From assembly GCA_002529455.1 (NCBI GenBank), contig NYMS01000010.1, positions 80,447-144,446 of the forward strand: a DNA stretch of 64,000 nucleotides, written 5' to 3'. Under the pieces are notes generated by a model. That model had not been told where the DNA came from, searched no databases, and saw only the letters and a list, made by a program, of their open reading frames with translations. The DNA is from Glycomyces fuscus. GTDB lineage: Bacteria > Actinomycetota > Actinomycetes > Streptosporangiales > Streptosporangiaceae. Shown piece after piece: positions 34,391 to 42,656 of this stretch. Position numbers and translations under genes: made by a program. Each line of letters starts with the position of its first letter. The stretch's first letter is position 1.

Positions 34391-35441
34391 TCCGTCCTTC
34401 CTCCCTGTAAAGGCCCAGCGCCCCGAGCATCGGTGACTCGTCATACTCGAACACGATGCTTTCCCGGTCGCCCGTGTTCCTCATCTGCGACCACGACCAG
34501 GAGGGAACGGCCAAAGTGTCGCCCTGGCGCAGGACGTGGACGGAGTCGTCGATCCTCACCTCGGTGACCCCCTCCGCCGCGATCATGATCCGCGCTCCGG
34601 TCTGCCGGGAGGTCTGGGAGACACCGTGGGCTGGGATGCGGACGAATCCCGCGCCGATGGTGGGCGTCATCGAGCCGCCGCGGGTGTCCGCGAGTGTGAC
34701 GGCGGCCGTCCCGTCCCGGCGGGGGCGCGCCGCTTTGAGCGCCTCCTTCGTGCTCCGCCAGGAGTAGTGCAGTTCCTGAGGGCCGACGTGTCCGCCTCCT
34801 GGTCTCAGCACGGGCCCGGAACCGCCGAAAGAGGCGGAACGGTGCTCGGTCGGCGGGACGTCCGCCGGGCCCGTCCTCGCACCGAGGTGGCTCCTGTCCG
34901 GGTGCAGGTCGAAATAGCTCGCCGCCATGGCCGTGACCAGGGGGTCGTCGGTGCAGTCCTGCCAGATGACGTGGCGGTCGCCGTCGTTGCCGTGTTCGTG
35001 CCAGAGCATGGACGGGGTCACGACGACGTCCTTGGGCTCCACGTAGATCTTGTTCCCGTCGACCGCTGTCCAGCCGCCGTCGCTCTGGTGCACGAAGCGC
35101 ACCGCCGTGGCCGCGTGGCGATGGCTGTGCATGTCCTCGTTCGGAAGGAGGAGCTGGAGTCCCGCGTACAGATGGCCGGCCGCGGCTTCCGACTCGGGGT
35201 GTCCGGGGTTGAGCATCGTGAGCACCCGTAGCGCCCCCGAATCCTCCTTCACCTCCTGGCTCACTTCGACGGCCAGTTCGCGCAGGTCGGAGTAGGACCA
35301 CTTCTGTGTGCGCGATCTCGGTTCGGGTCGCCACGGGAGCACTTCGTTCGCCCGCGACCACCGGCCGACGACTCCCGCTTGGGCCGCGCGTTCAGAGAAG
35401 GTGGTTCGCCCGCCCGCCAGGATGTCGTTCTCAGTGGTCAT
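34380..35441 (-). CDS. Gentisate 1,2-dioxygenase-like bicupin
   Basis: 353 residues with two cupin domains. The first carries the Fe(II)-ligand pattern LLLPNEDMHSHRHAATAVRF followed by VDGNKIYVEPKDVVVTPSMLWHEHGN, very like ring-cleaving gentisate and salicylate dioxygenases. The second (ARIMIAAEGVTEVRI, then QGDTLAVPSWSWSQM) lacks the metal histidines, as usual in the family. It probably opens a para-dihydroxylated aromatic ring between a hydroxyl and the substituent, using O2. Start: ATG 35441 with GAGGAG 12 bases upstream; ATG 35453 overlaps the decarboxylase stop (ATGA) and is an alternative. Fourth gene of the operon. Confidence 0.82.
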   Translation of the reverse strand: MTTENDILAGGRTTFSERAAQAGVVGRWSRANEVLPWRPEPRSRTQKWSYSDLRELAVEVSQEVKEDSGALRVLTMLNPGHPESEAAAGHLYAGLQLLLPNEDMHSHRHAATAVRFVHQSDGGWTAVDGNKIYVEPKDVVVTPSMLWHEHGNDGDRHVIWQDCTDDPLVTAMAASYFDLHPDRSHLGARTGPADVPPTEHRSASFGGSGPVLRPGGGHVGPQELHYSWRSTKEALKAARPRRDGTAAVTLADTRGGSMTPTIGAGFVRIPAHGVSQTSRQTGARIMIAAEGVTEVRIDDSVHVLRQGDTLAVPSWSWSQMRNTGDRESIVFEYDESPMLGALGLYREEGRNGA

Positions 35442-35449
35442 GATGGCTC

Positions 35450-36910
35450 TCATCTCCTCAGTGCCGCAGTGGTGGACGTGGTGATCTGCTGCCACAGGTA
35501 TTCAAGATCGCGCCATTCAGTGTGGATGTTTCCGACTGAAATGCGGATGACGTATCGGCCGTTCACTCTGGCATGTGACACGGCGCTGTGACCGTTCCGG
35601 TTGATCCGGTCGTGGACTGCCTTGCACACGCGGTCGGATTCCTCGTCGGAGCCACCGATGCCGCTCGGCCGTATGCATATCAGCGGCAGCGGCGTCGGCG
35701 CCACGACCTCCCATACCGGGTCCGCCTCCACGCACCGTTCGAGGCGACGGGTGATCTTGATGGTGTGATCAAGCCGTGCGGAGATGCCCCGCGTGCCGAA
35801 GCAGCGAATGATCCACCAGACCTTGAGCGCACGGAACTGCCGACCCAGTTGTGTCGAGTAGTTCATGTAGTCCAGGCGGTCGTCGCCGGTGTCGGTCCGC
35901 AGGTACTCCGGGACCAGTGAGAACGTTTTGACGAGTGCCCCCGGATGGCGGCAGTAGAGCGCGCTCGCTTCCATGGGACAGAAGAGGACCTTGTGCGGGT
36001 TGATGACGACCGAGTCCGCGCCTTCGGGTGAAGGGATCACGGCTGCCAACTCGGAGCTCGCCCGCCAGAGTCCTCCGAACGCGGCGTCGACGTGCAGCCA
36101 AGTTCCGAGGCGCGCTGAGACCTCAGCGATTCTGCCGAGGGGTTCGAGTCCCGCTGTGCTCGTGGTTCCCACGGTCGCCACAACAGCGAGTGGCATCATC
36201 CCCTGTGCGCGGTCTGACCGGATCTGCTCCTCCAGCGCCACCGGATCGAGCAGGCCGTCCTGGTCGGACACGCGCACGACGTTGGCCAGTCCGATTCCGA
36301 GCGTGATCGCCGCCTTGTCGACCGAACTGTGCGTCTGCTCGGAGCAGTAGACCCGCAACACCGGGCCGGCGTTTGCGCCCAGGGTTCGAAAATCATGCTC
36401 ACACAGGTGTTCACGGGCCGCTGCCAGTGCGTACAGCGTCGCCTGCGACGCTCCGTCGACGAGTACGGAGTCAGGGTCCGGCCAGTCGATCGCGGCGAGG
36501 GAGGCGAGCCACCGTAGAACCTGCTGTTCCACCGCTGCTGCCGCCGGAGCAGCGTCCCAGACCATGACATTGGTGTTCAGCGCCGCCGTGCACGCCTCCG
36601 CGAGGATGGCGGGAGCGCTCGAACTGTTGCTGAAGTAGGCATGGTGACGGGGGTGGTTCCACAGGACCGAGCCCTTGAACACGCGATCGATGGTGTCCGT
36701 GACGACGTGGTCGAACGGCTCGGGGTCCTTCGGGGCCAGTGATCCGAAGTCCTCGAGTACGTCGCGGGCTTCGCGCGGCGGGGGGCGCACGGCCTGGGAG
36801 CGGAGATCGACGAACCATCGTTCGAGCTCCTCCAGCAGGAACTCGCCGTGTTCGCGGAACTTCCTCGCCGGCCAGTCGCCGACATCGACCGGCTCTCCTC
36901 GGTTAGACAT
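35450..36910 (-). CDS. PLP-dependent aromatic amino acid decarboxylase-family enzyme
   Basis: 486 residues, group II decarboxylase fold. The PLP lysine is Lys307 in VINPHKVLF; Asp275 (HVDAAFGG) contacts the pyridine nitrogen, His194 (EQTHSSVDKA) stacks on the ring, and AYFSNSSSAPAILAE is the family substrate-pocket segment. Relatives decarboxylate DOPA, tyrosine, tryptophan or glutamate; some plant and insect members are instead aldehyde synthases. ATG 36910 overlaps the ABM gene stop by 8 bp. Next to a tyrosine-hydroxylase-like gene, conversion of DOPA to dopamine is the simplest hypothesis, not a demonstration. Confidence 0.88.
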   Translation of the reverse strand: MSNRGEPVDVGDWPARKFREHGEFLLEELERWFVDLRSQAVRPPPREARDVLEDFGSLAPKDPEPFDHVVTDTIDRVFKGSVLWNHPRHHAYFSNSSSAPAILAEACTAALNTNVMVWDAAPAAAAVEQQVLRWLASLAAIDWPDPDSVLVDGASQATLYALAAAREHLCEHDFRTLGANAGPVLRVYCSEQTHSSVDKAAITLGIGLANVVRVSDQDGLLDPVALEEQIRSDRAQGMMPLAVVATVGTTSTAGLEPLGRIAEVSARLGTWLHVDAAFGGLWRASSELAAVIPSPEGADSVVINPHKVLFCPMEASALYCRHPGALVKTFSLVPEYLRTDTGDDRLDYMNYSTQLGRQFRALKVWWIIRCFGTRGISARLDHTIKITRRLERCVEADPVWEVVAPTPLPLICIRPSGIGGSDEESDRVCKAVHDRINRNGHSAVSHARVNGRYVIRISVGNIHTEWRDLEYLWQQITTSTTAALRR

Positions 36911-37214
36911 CGACGGGGAGCTCCTCGGCGAACTCGATCTCCCGGTCCCGGGTGCAACGGGTCCTGATGAAATCGGCGAGAAGGTCCTTCTCGGACTCAA
37001 GCATGGCCGCGGCCTGCTCTTTCGAACCCCAGCTGTAGATCATCAGTACGTGGGACGGGTCGTCCTCCAACTGGAAGAAACGTGCGTGGCCGTCCCATCC
37101 GGGGGCCGCGTGTGCGTTGTCCTCGACCAGGTCGTCCATCTCCTGCATGACAGAAAAAGCGTTGCGAGAAGATTCTTCGTTCAGGTGCCAGTGTTCGATC
37201 ACGGTGACAGGCAT
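36903..37214 (-). CDS. Antibiotic biosynthesis monooxygenase (ABM) domain protein
   Basis: 103 residues, one ferredoxin-like ABM domain: TVIEHWHLNEESSRNAFSVM at the start, a central PGWDGHARFFQLEDDP, then MIYSWGSKEQAAAML. ABM proteins are usually dimers; some are cofactor-free quinone-forming monooxygenases, others have different roles. Its ATG shares one base with the stop of the preceding gene (TGATG) and its end overlaps the decarboxylase start, so it is embedded in the operon. In this context it may oxidise a phenol or catechol intermediate. Confidence 0.8.
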   Translation of the reverse strand: MPVTVIEHWHLNEESSRNAFSVMQEMDDLVEDNAHAAPGWDGHARFFQLEDDPSHVLMIYSWGSKEQAAAMLESEKDLLADFIRTRCTRDREIEFAEELPVDV

Positions 37215-38083
37215 CAGTCACTATCCTTTTCGTTGTTCTTGGCGAAGTGCTGCTGGAGGATCGAATCACCGCCAGGCACAAACTTCTCGCAGATCTTCCG
37301 GTGGTCGCGCCGGTTCTTCGACTGTGCTCGCCACAACTGTTTCAGCGCCGACCTGCACTCGCCCGTCGTGTTCAGGGGCCTGCTGACTTTCCGCAGTTCT
37401 CTGAGGTTGCTTTCGAATATCTGGTGATCCTGGTTGAATATTCCTGAGAACCCGGACGGCATCCAGGGCGGTTCCATGCTGGGCCGAATGATGCCTTCGT
37501 AGCTTTCACGTGGAAAGTCTGAGGCGTAGTGCATCGCCGCTGTGGCCGAGTCGAGGAGGGAAGCCAGGTCAGCAATGTTCGATGTGGCTGAATGCCAATC
37601 TTCCTCGCGCAGTGCGGCGAGTGCGTCGTCACTGTGCTTGTTCATGATCGACAACAGAAGATGGAATAGGTGGTGGCCGACCTTCCAGCGGGTGACCGAC
37701 ACCCGGACCTCACGATCCGGAACCCGGGTCGACTCCGTGCCCCCGGCGGTACCCGAGCTTTCCGGCCATCGGGATGCCGACAGGAGGAGTGTGGAGATCC
37801 CTGCCAGGAGATCGCGTTGAGTCGCCTCGTCGAGACTGCTGGAAGGCAGGTCTTCCACGACCTCCTTGGCGACCTTTCGGGCTGCACTGGACCACCTCTC
37901 CGGGGCGGCCTCGCGTCGGATGCGGAAATAGTTGTCGTAGTCAGCGCTATCAGCTATCTCGCGTTTCGATCCTGGCGCCCTCCCGTCAGGTTGAAGGGTG
38001 ATAGACGTTAACAGGCCAAGGTCGGTGTTACTGCTGATTGTTCGCTCTCCTGACAGTCTCATGCCGGACTGGCCACATGGCAT
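37214..38083 (-). CDS. Putative heme-dependent aromatic oxygenase, L-tyrosine hydroxylase (LmbB2)-like
   Basis: 289 residues, mainly helical, first gene of the operon. Key segments: VTRWKVGHHLFHLLL (131-145), ATAAMHYASDFPRESYEGII (180-199), PPWMPSGFSGIFNQDHQIF (205-223) and NRRDHRKICEKFVPGG (257-272). From memory, the WK-G-HH helix, the ASDFPR segment, the SPGFSG-like turn followed by a histidine, and the C-terminal CxKFVPGG pattern resemble the heme-dependent tyrosine hydroxylases (LmbB2, Orf13, TomI) of the tryptophan 2,3-dioxygenase superfamily. I could not confirm this by search. His220 would be a candidate heme ligand. The first 40 residues may be superfluous. ATG 38083 could be leaderless behind an AT-rich -10 near 38097-38107; ATG 38062 is an alternative. 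Confidence 0.5.
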   Translation of the reverse strand: MPCGQSGMRLSGERTISSNTDLGLLTSITLQPDGRAPGSKREIADSADYDNYFRIRREAAPERWSSAARKVAKEVVEDLPSSSLDEATQRDLLAGISTLLLSASRWPESSGTAGGTESTRVPDREVRVSVTRWKVGHHLFHLLLSIMNKHSDDALAALREEDWHSATSNIADLASLLDSATAAMHYASDFPRESYEGIIRPSMEPPWMPSGFSGIFNQDHQIFESNLRELRKVSRPLNTTGECRSALKQLWRAQSKNRRDHRKICEKFVPGGDSILQQHFAKNNEKDSD

Positions 38084-38631
38084 CGGGGGTTTATTGATAT
38101 ATTATCGAGGAACCCGATCGAGTGATCAGTCGTGATTGGTCGGAGCAGATCAAGTCCGGTGGACGGTGCTCGTCGGCATGGGGAATCACTCGGAAAGAGG
38201 GTTGGCCGAGTCGGCAAAACACCTTTACTCGAGAATTTGAGTACTTGGTGGCACTGGCTGAATCGGCTCTTTTTGCTGTGTCCCGGTGGTGATTGAGATG
38301 TTCATGTTCTCACCATACGCAGCCCGTCTCCTTGGAGCAACTTATAAGTGCTGAACAGTACTGGTAAGTTGAGCTTACCGTCTCTCTGGAGTCGCGACTT
38401 GGGCGCGGCAAACCCCAGTGGAATATTTGGGTTCAGATGACTTCTGGGGTCCTCCGCCGTCACACGGGGGAAGGTTTGCGCAGCTTATCGGGGACTTTTG
38501 CGACGCTGGCATGCCCCATCTCCCCGGCCTGCCGTGCAGCGGGTTTCGCAGAGTTGGATTCCCGGCCTCTCGGACGGCGGTACCAGATTGCTCCTCCTCG
38601 AACTCATCTTCTGGGCGGGCGTGCAGCATGA
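38084..38631 (-). promoter_or_regulatory. Long AT-rich leader/promoter region with palindromes
   Basis: About 550 bp without a gene I can support, far less GC-rich than the flanks, upstream of the five-gene minus-strand operon. It contains a minus-strand -10-like GATAATATATC (38097-38107), a perfect 10 bp palindrome ACTTATAAGT (38340-38349) and a perfect inverted repeat GGTAAG-TTGAG-CTTACC (38363-38379). These are candidate operators. Confidence 0.5.
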
Positions 38632-38677
38632 AAGGGCGTCAAGGCCATGGGCCGCCTCCTGGGCCCTCGACGCCCTT
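38632..38677 (-). terminator. Hairpin terminator after the DMT transporter gene
   Basis: AAGGGCGTC (38632-38640) and GACGCCCTT (38669-38677), perfect 9 bp arms with an inner GGCC-containing loop, 42 bp beyond the transporter stop on the minus strand. Confidence 0.6.
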
Positions 38678-38718
38678 CGCCGCGCACGCGGGAGTTCCCG
38701 AAAAATTCCATCAACGGT

Positions 38719-39672
38719 CTATCGCGTGCGGTTTCGAAACAGCAGGCCGTTTGCCATAGCGACACCGGTGACCACGACCGCGGCTCCCACCAACTGCAGG
38801 AACGTGGGATGCTCGCCCAAGATCAGCGCGGACAGGCCGAGCGCGAGGATCGGCTGGACCAACAGCAACGCACCGGTCGTCGTCAACGGCAACAAGACGC
38901 TGCCGTGGTGGATGAACAACCAGGCGACCACCTGGCCGAGTACCGCCAGGAGCACGAGCAGTACCCACGACCGGGCTGGGATCCCGGTCGGCTGGATGCC
39001 GCCGGAGAGGGGCGAGACCACGACGGTGGCGGCCGCGGCGGAGGCCGACGCCCATGTCAGCGGTTGAACGAACAGACCCGGGTCGCGTCGTGTCGCTCGG
39101 CGGGTGATGAACAGGTACACGCCGTAGCCACAACCCGCGATGACACCCAGCAGTACGCCGGTACTCGTGTCCGGACCCCGGAGAGAAGCGTTCCACAGCC
39201 CGCCGACCAGGCTGATTCCGATGAGCATCAGCGGGAGCGTGATGATGAAGCGCGTTGTGACCCTCTCCCGGTCGATGAGGAAGGCCAGGGCGGGCAGGAC
39301 CACGACTTGTACGTTGATGAGGACGGTGCTGATCCCCGCGCCGACGTGGTAGATCGAGGCGGTCCAGGCGGCGTAGTCAATGCCCAGCGCAGCCCCGGCG
39401 GCGAGGGACCACAGCACACCGCTGCGTGACAGGGCCCCGGCCCGCGCCCGTTCCCGAAGCGCCAGGGGGACCAGCACGACCACGGCGATCGCGCACCGTG
39501 CCACCGCGGTCGTGGCGGCGTCGACGCCGGCCAGTTTCACCAGGATCGCCGAAACCGAAAGGCAGAGCGCTCCAGCCAGGACCAGAGACGACGCGACGAC
39601 GGGGCCGTCTCTTCCTACCGTCCGACCGGTGGGGGGTGTGCCGTGCGGTGAGCGTGGAGCGACAGAAGACAT
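38719..39672 (-). CDS. EamA/DMT-family exporter
   Basis: 317 residues with ten predicted helices in two EamA repeats. Repeat 1 includes ATTAVARCAIAVVVLVPLAL and YHVGAGISTVLINVQVVVLP; repeat 2 includes PLTTTGALLLVQPILALGLSALILGE. Family members export amino acids and small metabolites. It is divergent from a LysR gene 72 bp away, which likely controls it. It lies upstream of, but separated by a terminator from, the aromatic operon, so a link in function (export of an amine or amino acid) is possible but not shown. Confidence 0.88.
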   Translation of the reverse strand: MSSVAPRSPHGTPPTGRTVGRDGPVVASSLVLAGALCLSVSAILVKLAGVDAATTAVARCAIAVVVLVPLALRERARAGALSRSGVLWSLAAGAALGIDYAAWTASIYHVGAGISTVLINVQVVVLPALAFLIDRERVTTRFIITLPLMLIGISLVGGLWNASLRGPDTSTGVLLGVIAGCGYGVYLFITRRATRRDPGLFVQPLTWASASAAAATVVVSPLSGGIQPTGIPARSWVLLVLLAVLGQVVAWLFIHHGSVLLPLTTTGALLLVQPILALGLSALILGEHPTFLQLVGAAVVVTGVAMANGLLFRNRTR

Positions 39673-39711
39673 GACTCGACGGTAGGTTCACACCTGGAGC
39701 CAGCACTACTT

Positions 39712-39731
39712 CATAGTTCTGCTCATTTATG
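39712..39731. promoter_or_regulatory. LysR-type binding site candidate
   Basis: CATA (39712-39715) and TATG (39728-39731) form an inverted repeat across 12 bp in an AT-rich gap between the divergent DMT and LysR genes, the usual place and form of a T-N11-A type site. Confidence 0.45.
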
Positions 39732-39744
39732 TTAAGTATTCCTT

Positions 39745-40623
39745 ATGACTGTGGGATGGGACCGTCTCCGCGTACTGGACGCCGTGGCCCGGACGGGGTC
39801 GGTGACCCAGGCCGCGACGGTACTGCACATGAGCGGCCCCGCTGTGTCACAGCAGTTGCGACGCATCGAGGCCGAGGCGAGGACGAAGATCGTGGTGCCG
39901 GACGGGCGCGGCCTCCGCCTCACCGCGAAGGGTGAGGTGCTCGCCGGGTACGCCCGGCAGGTGGCCGATGCCATGCAGCAGGCGGAGAACGATCTTCACC
40001 GCGACGAGACCTACGTCGATCATCTGCGTGTCGCGGCGATCGCCTCCGCCATCCGAAGCGTGCTCGGCTCCAAGCTGGCCGCGTTTCACCGTGAGTACCC
40101 CCGCGTGCGGGTGTCCGTCGAGGACGGGGAGACCGCCGATCATCTCGACCGTCTCGCGGCCGGGGCCGTCGATCTCGTGCTCGCCGAGTCCTGGAGCGCC
40201 TCCCCCCTGCGGTTGCCGACGGGTGTGGTCGCGGAACGGATCACACGAGAAGCCCTGTTCATCGCGATGCCGGGCGACCATCCTCTGCGGTCCCACGACC
40301 CTCTCAGTATTCGTGACCTGGCCGGAGAGCGCTGGGCGACCTGCGCCCGGGGCTCTGATGCCCACACCGCGATCGAGCAGGTCGCACGTCGGCACGGCGT
40401 CGAGCTCGACGTGTCGTTCCATGTCGCCGACCATCTGACCCAGCTCGCGTTGGTGCGAGAGGGCCTGGCCGTCGCGTGCGTGCCGATCCCGGCTGACAGC
40501 AGCGATCCGAGAATCACCTACGGGCGGCTCGACACCGAACTGCATCGCGACATCCTGCTTCTGGAGAGGGCCCAGACCGCCTCGTTGGCTCTCCAGGCCC
40601 TCAAGGCGTGCTTGGTGGACTGA
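39745..40623 (+). CDS. LysR-family transcriptional regulator
   Basis: 292 residues. N-terminal helix-turn-helix LDAVARTGSVTQAATVLHMS, then GPAVSQQLRRIEAEA; effector domain from about residue 90, starting LRVAAIASAIRSVLGSKLAAF. Typical full length. ATG 39745 sits next to the start of the AT-rich divergent gap. Controls itself and the divergent EamA exporter; control of the aromatic operon is possible. A perfect hairpin follows at 40753. Confidence 0.9.
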   Translation: MTVGWDRLRVLDAVARTGSVTQAATVLHMSGPAVSQQLRRIEAEARTKIVVPDGRGLRLTAKGEVLAGYARQVADAMQQAENDLHRDETYVDHLRVAAIASAIRSVLGSKLAAFHREYPRVRVSVEDGETADHLDRLAAGAVDLVLAESWSASPLRLPTGVVAERITREALFIAMPGDHPLRSHDPLSIRDLAGERWATCARGSDAHTAIEQVARRHGVELDVSFHVADHLTQLALVREGLAVACVPIPADSSDPRITYGRLDTELHRDILLLERAQTASLALQALKACLVD

Positions 40624-40752
40624 CCCGGCGGGCACAGTCGAGGACCTTCTCCCGAGTGGTGTCCGAGCCCAGCGGGTCGGGGAGGGGCGCGGCTCCTCTC
40701 CCGGTGATGCCCGCGGTCGGACCACGGCTGGTCGCGTCGGTCGCGCTTGCGG

Positions 40753-40780
40753 CGGACACCCGGGCTCCTGCGGGTGTCCG
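40753..40780. terminator. Bidirectional terminator hairpin
   Basis: CGGACACCCG (40753-40762) and CGGGTGTCCG (40771-40780), perfect 10 bp arms and an 8-base loop, between the convergent LysR and FAD/Rieske genes. Confidence 0.75.
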
Positions 40781-40820
40781 GGCCGCCCCTCACCTCCTGG
40801 CCCCGGCCCCGGTGGCGGGG

Positions 40821-42335
40821 TCAGGCGTCGTCGAGGTCGACGGTGGGCAGGGGCGTGACCGCCGGTCCGTTGAGGATGCCGCCGTCGGTGTCGTACCGGG
40901 AGCCGTGGCAGGGGCAGTCCCAGCTGGTCTCCGCCGCGTTCCAGGCCAGTCGGCAGCCCATGTGGGTGCAGTTCAGGCTGACGGCGTGGAGCCTGCCCTC
41001 CGCGTCGCGGTACGCGCCGACGGAGCCGCCGTCGACGTCGATGACTCCGCCCTGGCCCCGGTCCAGGTGGCGGCCGTGGTGGGAGCGCAGCCGGTCCACG
41101 TGCCCGCCGACCAGGTCCGCGCCGACCTTGAGGTTGTCCTTGACCATCCGTCCCACGGCCTTGGCGTCACCGACGCGGGTCGCGTCGAACATCGGCAGCC
41201 AGGGGTTGTCACGGCCCCGCAGGAGGTCGCTCAGGATGACGGCGGCGGCGGTGCCGTTGCTCAGGCCCCACTTGTTGAACCCCGTCGCCACCAGGACCCG
41301 GTCGTTCATCGGTGAACGACCGATGTAGGGCACCTGGTCGGCCGTGGTGTAGTCCTGGCCCGACCAGCGGTACTCCACCGCGTCCACGTCGAAGGTGGAC
41401 CTGGTCCACTGCTCCAGGTCGTCCCACATCGCCTGTGTGTCCTGCTCGGTGCCGGTCTCGTGACCGCCGCCCACCACGATCAGCCCGTTGGAGCCGCGGT
41501 CGAGCCACGGCCGCGTGGACCTGCTGGGCGAGTCGACCGAGATCGCCATCTCCTGCGGTGCCGGACCGTGCAGCCGGGCCGCCAGCCCGAAGGACCGGAA
41601 GGGGCGCGCCTTGGCGAAGTACCCCCCGATCATGTTGATCGGCAACAGCGTCGCCACCACCACGAAGTTCGCGCGGACCGTCGCGTCCGCGGTGCTCACC
41701 CGCACGGTGCCGTCCCGGTGCTCCTCCACCTCCAACACGCGGGTGTGCTCGAACACCCGCGCACCGGCCGCCGACAACGCGTTCGCCAGACCGGCGACGT
41801 ACCGGCCCGCGTGGAAGTGCAGTTGGTGGTCGAACCGCACCGCCGCCTCGATCCCGAAGGGCAGGTCGGTCGTCTCCACCAACGACGCCGGAAGGCGCAG
41901 GCGTTCGGCCGCGGCCACCTCCTCCTCCAGGGCCCGGCGCTGTCCGGGGTCACGGGTGTAGGCCAGGGCGGGCGCGCGGGTGAGGTCGCAGTCGATGCCG
42001 TACTCGCCGGCCAGCTCGGCGACCAGTTCCACTCCGGCCTGGTTGGCGTCGGCGTACACACGGGCCCTGTCCTGGCCGTAGCGGTCGGTCAACCCCGCAT
42101 AGACCAGCCCGTGCTGGGAGGTGACCTTCCCGGTGGTGTGCCCCGTCGTGCCCTGCCCCAGGCGCCCGGCCTCCAGCACCGCGACGCTGCCGGCGCCGCC
42201 CCGCCGCGCCAGCAGCGCGGTGGTCAACCCGACGAGGCCGCCTCCCACCACCGCGACATCGACCTCCACGTCCTGTCGCAGACGGGGAAACTCCGGTCGG
42301 TTCTCCGTGACCGTCCACACGCTCTCGTGCCGCAT
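40821..42335 (-). CDS. FAD-dependent oxidoreductase with C-terminal Rieske [2Fe-2S] domain
   Basis: 504 residues. The DadA/glycine-oxidase-type FAD domain begins VDVAVVGGGLVGLTTALLA and contains GTTGHTTGKVTSQH; the C-terminal 110 residues form a Rieske domain with NCTHMGCRL and WDCPCHGSRYD, the two Cys-X-His pairs. This fused form is widespread in actinobacteria and other bacteria, and its substrate is generally not established. The enzyme would transfer electrons from an amine or similar donor through FAD to the cluster. No partner genes overlap. Confidence 0.9.
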   Translation of the reverse strand: MRHESVWTVTENRPEFPRLRQDVEVDVAVVGGGLVGLTTALLARRGGAGSVAVLEAGRLGQGTTGHTTGKVTSQHGLVYAGLTDRYGQDRARVYADANQAGVELVAELAGEYGIDCDLTRAPALAYTRDPGQRRALEEEVAAAERLRLPASLVETTDLPFGIEAAVRFDHQLHFHAGRYVAGLANALSAAGARVFEHTRVLEVEEHRDGTVRVSTADATVRANFVVVATLLPINMIGGYFAKARPFRSFGLAARLHGPAPQEMAISVDSPSRSTRPWLDRGSNGLIVVGGGHETGTEQDTQAMWDDLEQWTRSTFDVDAVEYRWSGQDYTTADQVPYIGRSPMNDRVLVATGFNKWGLSNGTAAAVILSDLLRGRDNPWLPMFDATRVGDAKAVGRMVKDNLKVGADLVGGHVDRLRSHHGRHLDRGQGGVIDVDGGSVGAYRDAEGRLHAVSLNCTHMGCRLAWNAAETSWDCPCHGSRYDTDGGILNGPAVTPLPTVDLDDA

Positions 42336-42603
42336 CCTTTGCCCTCCAGGTCAAGTCGACCGGTGCCGATGGCCCGGCCGGAGTCCGCGGCGCCCCCGTC
42401 AACTCGGCGCCCCGGCATGGGCGCTCTCACCCCATGCAACTGACAGCGCACACGGCACTACCCAAAGTTCGTGTCCGCTACCGCCGGAGCCCGGGCAGGA
42501 CACGATTCCCCCGCCGCTTCCGGGCTCCCGGCTGGCCGGTGCCGTCGCGTTCCGGCGACGGGGCGCCCACCCGGGGGCGGACACCCCGGTGACCCGGCGA
42601 CGG

Positions 42604-42647
42604 GGGGTGCCCCGTGCCCCGGCCTCCGAGGAGCACGGGGGCGCCCC
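42604..42647 (-). terminator. Hairpin terminator after the ABC transporter gene
   Basis: Arms 42604-42617 and 42633-42647 pair over about 14 bases with one bulge, immediately downstream of the minus-strand ABC gene. The gap 42336-42603 shows no gene. Confidence 0.6.
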
Positions 42648-42656
42648 GTCGCGGTG

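Noticed and set aside
38375..38629. 84-codon minus-strand frame and an overlapping 113-codon plus-strand frame in the AT-rich leader
   Set aside because: No ribosome site, weak codon bias and no recognisable sequence. I looked for transposase fragments and could not support one.
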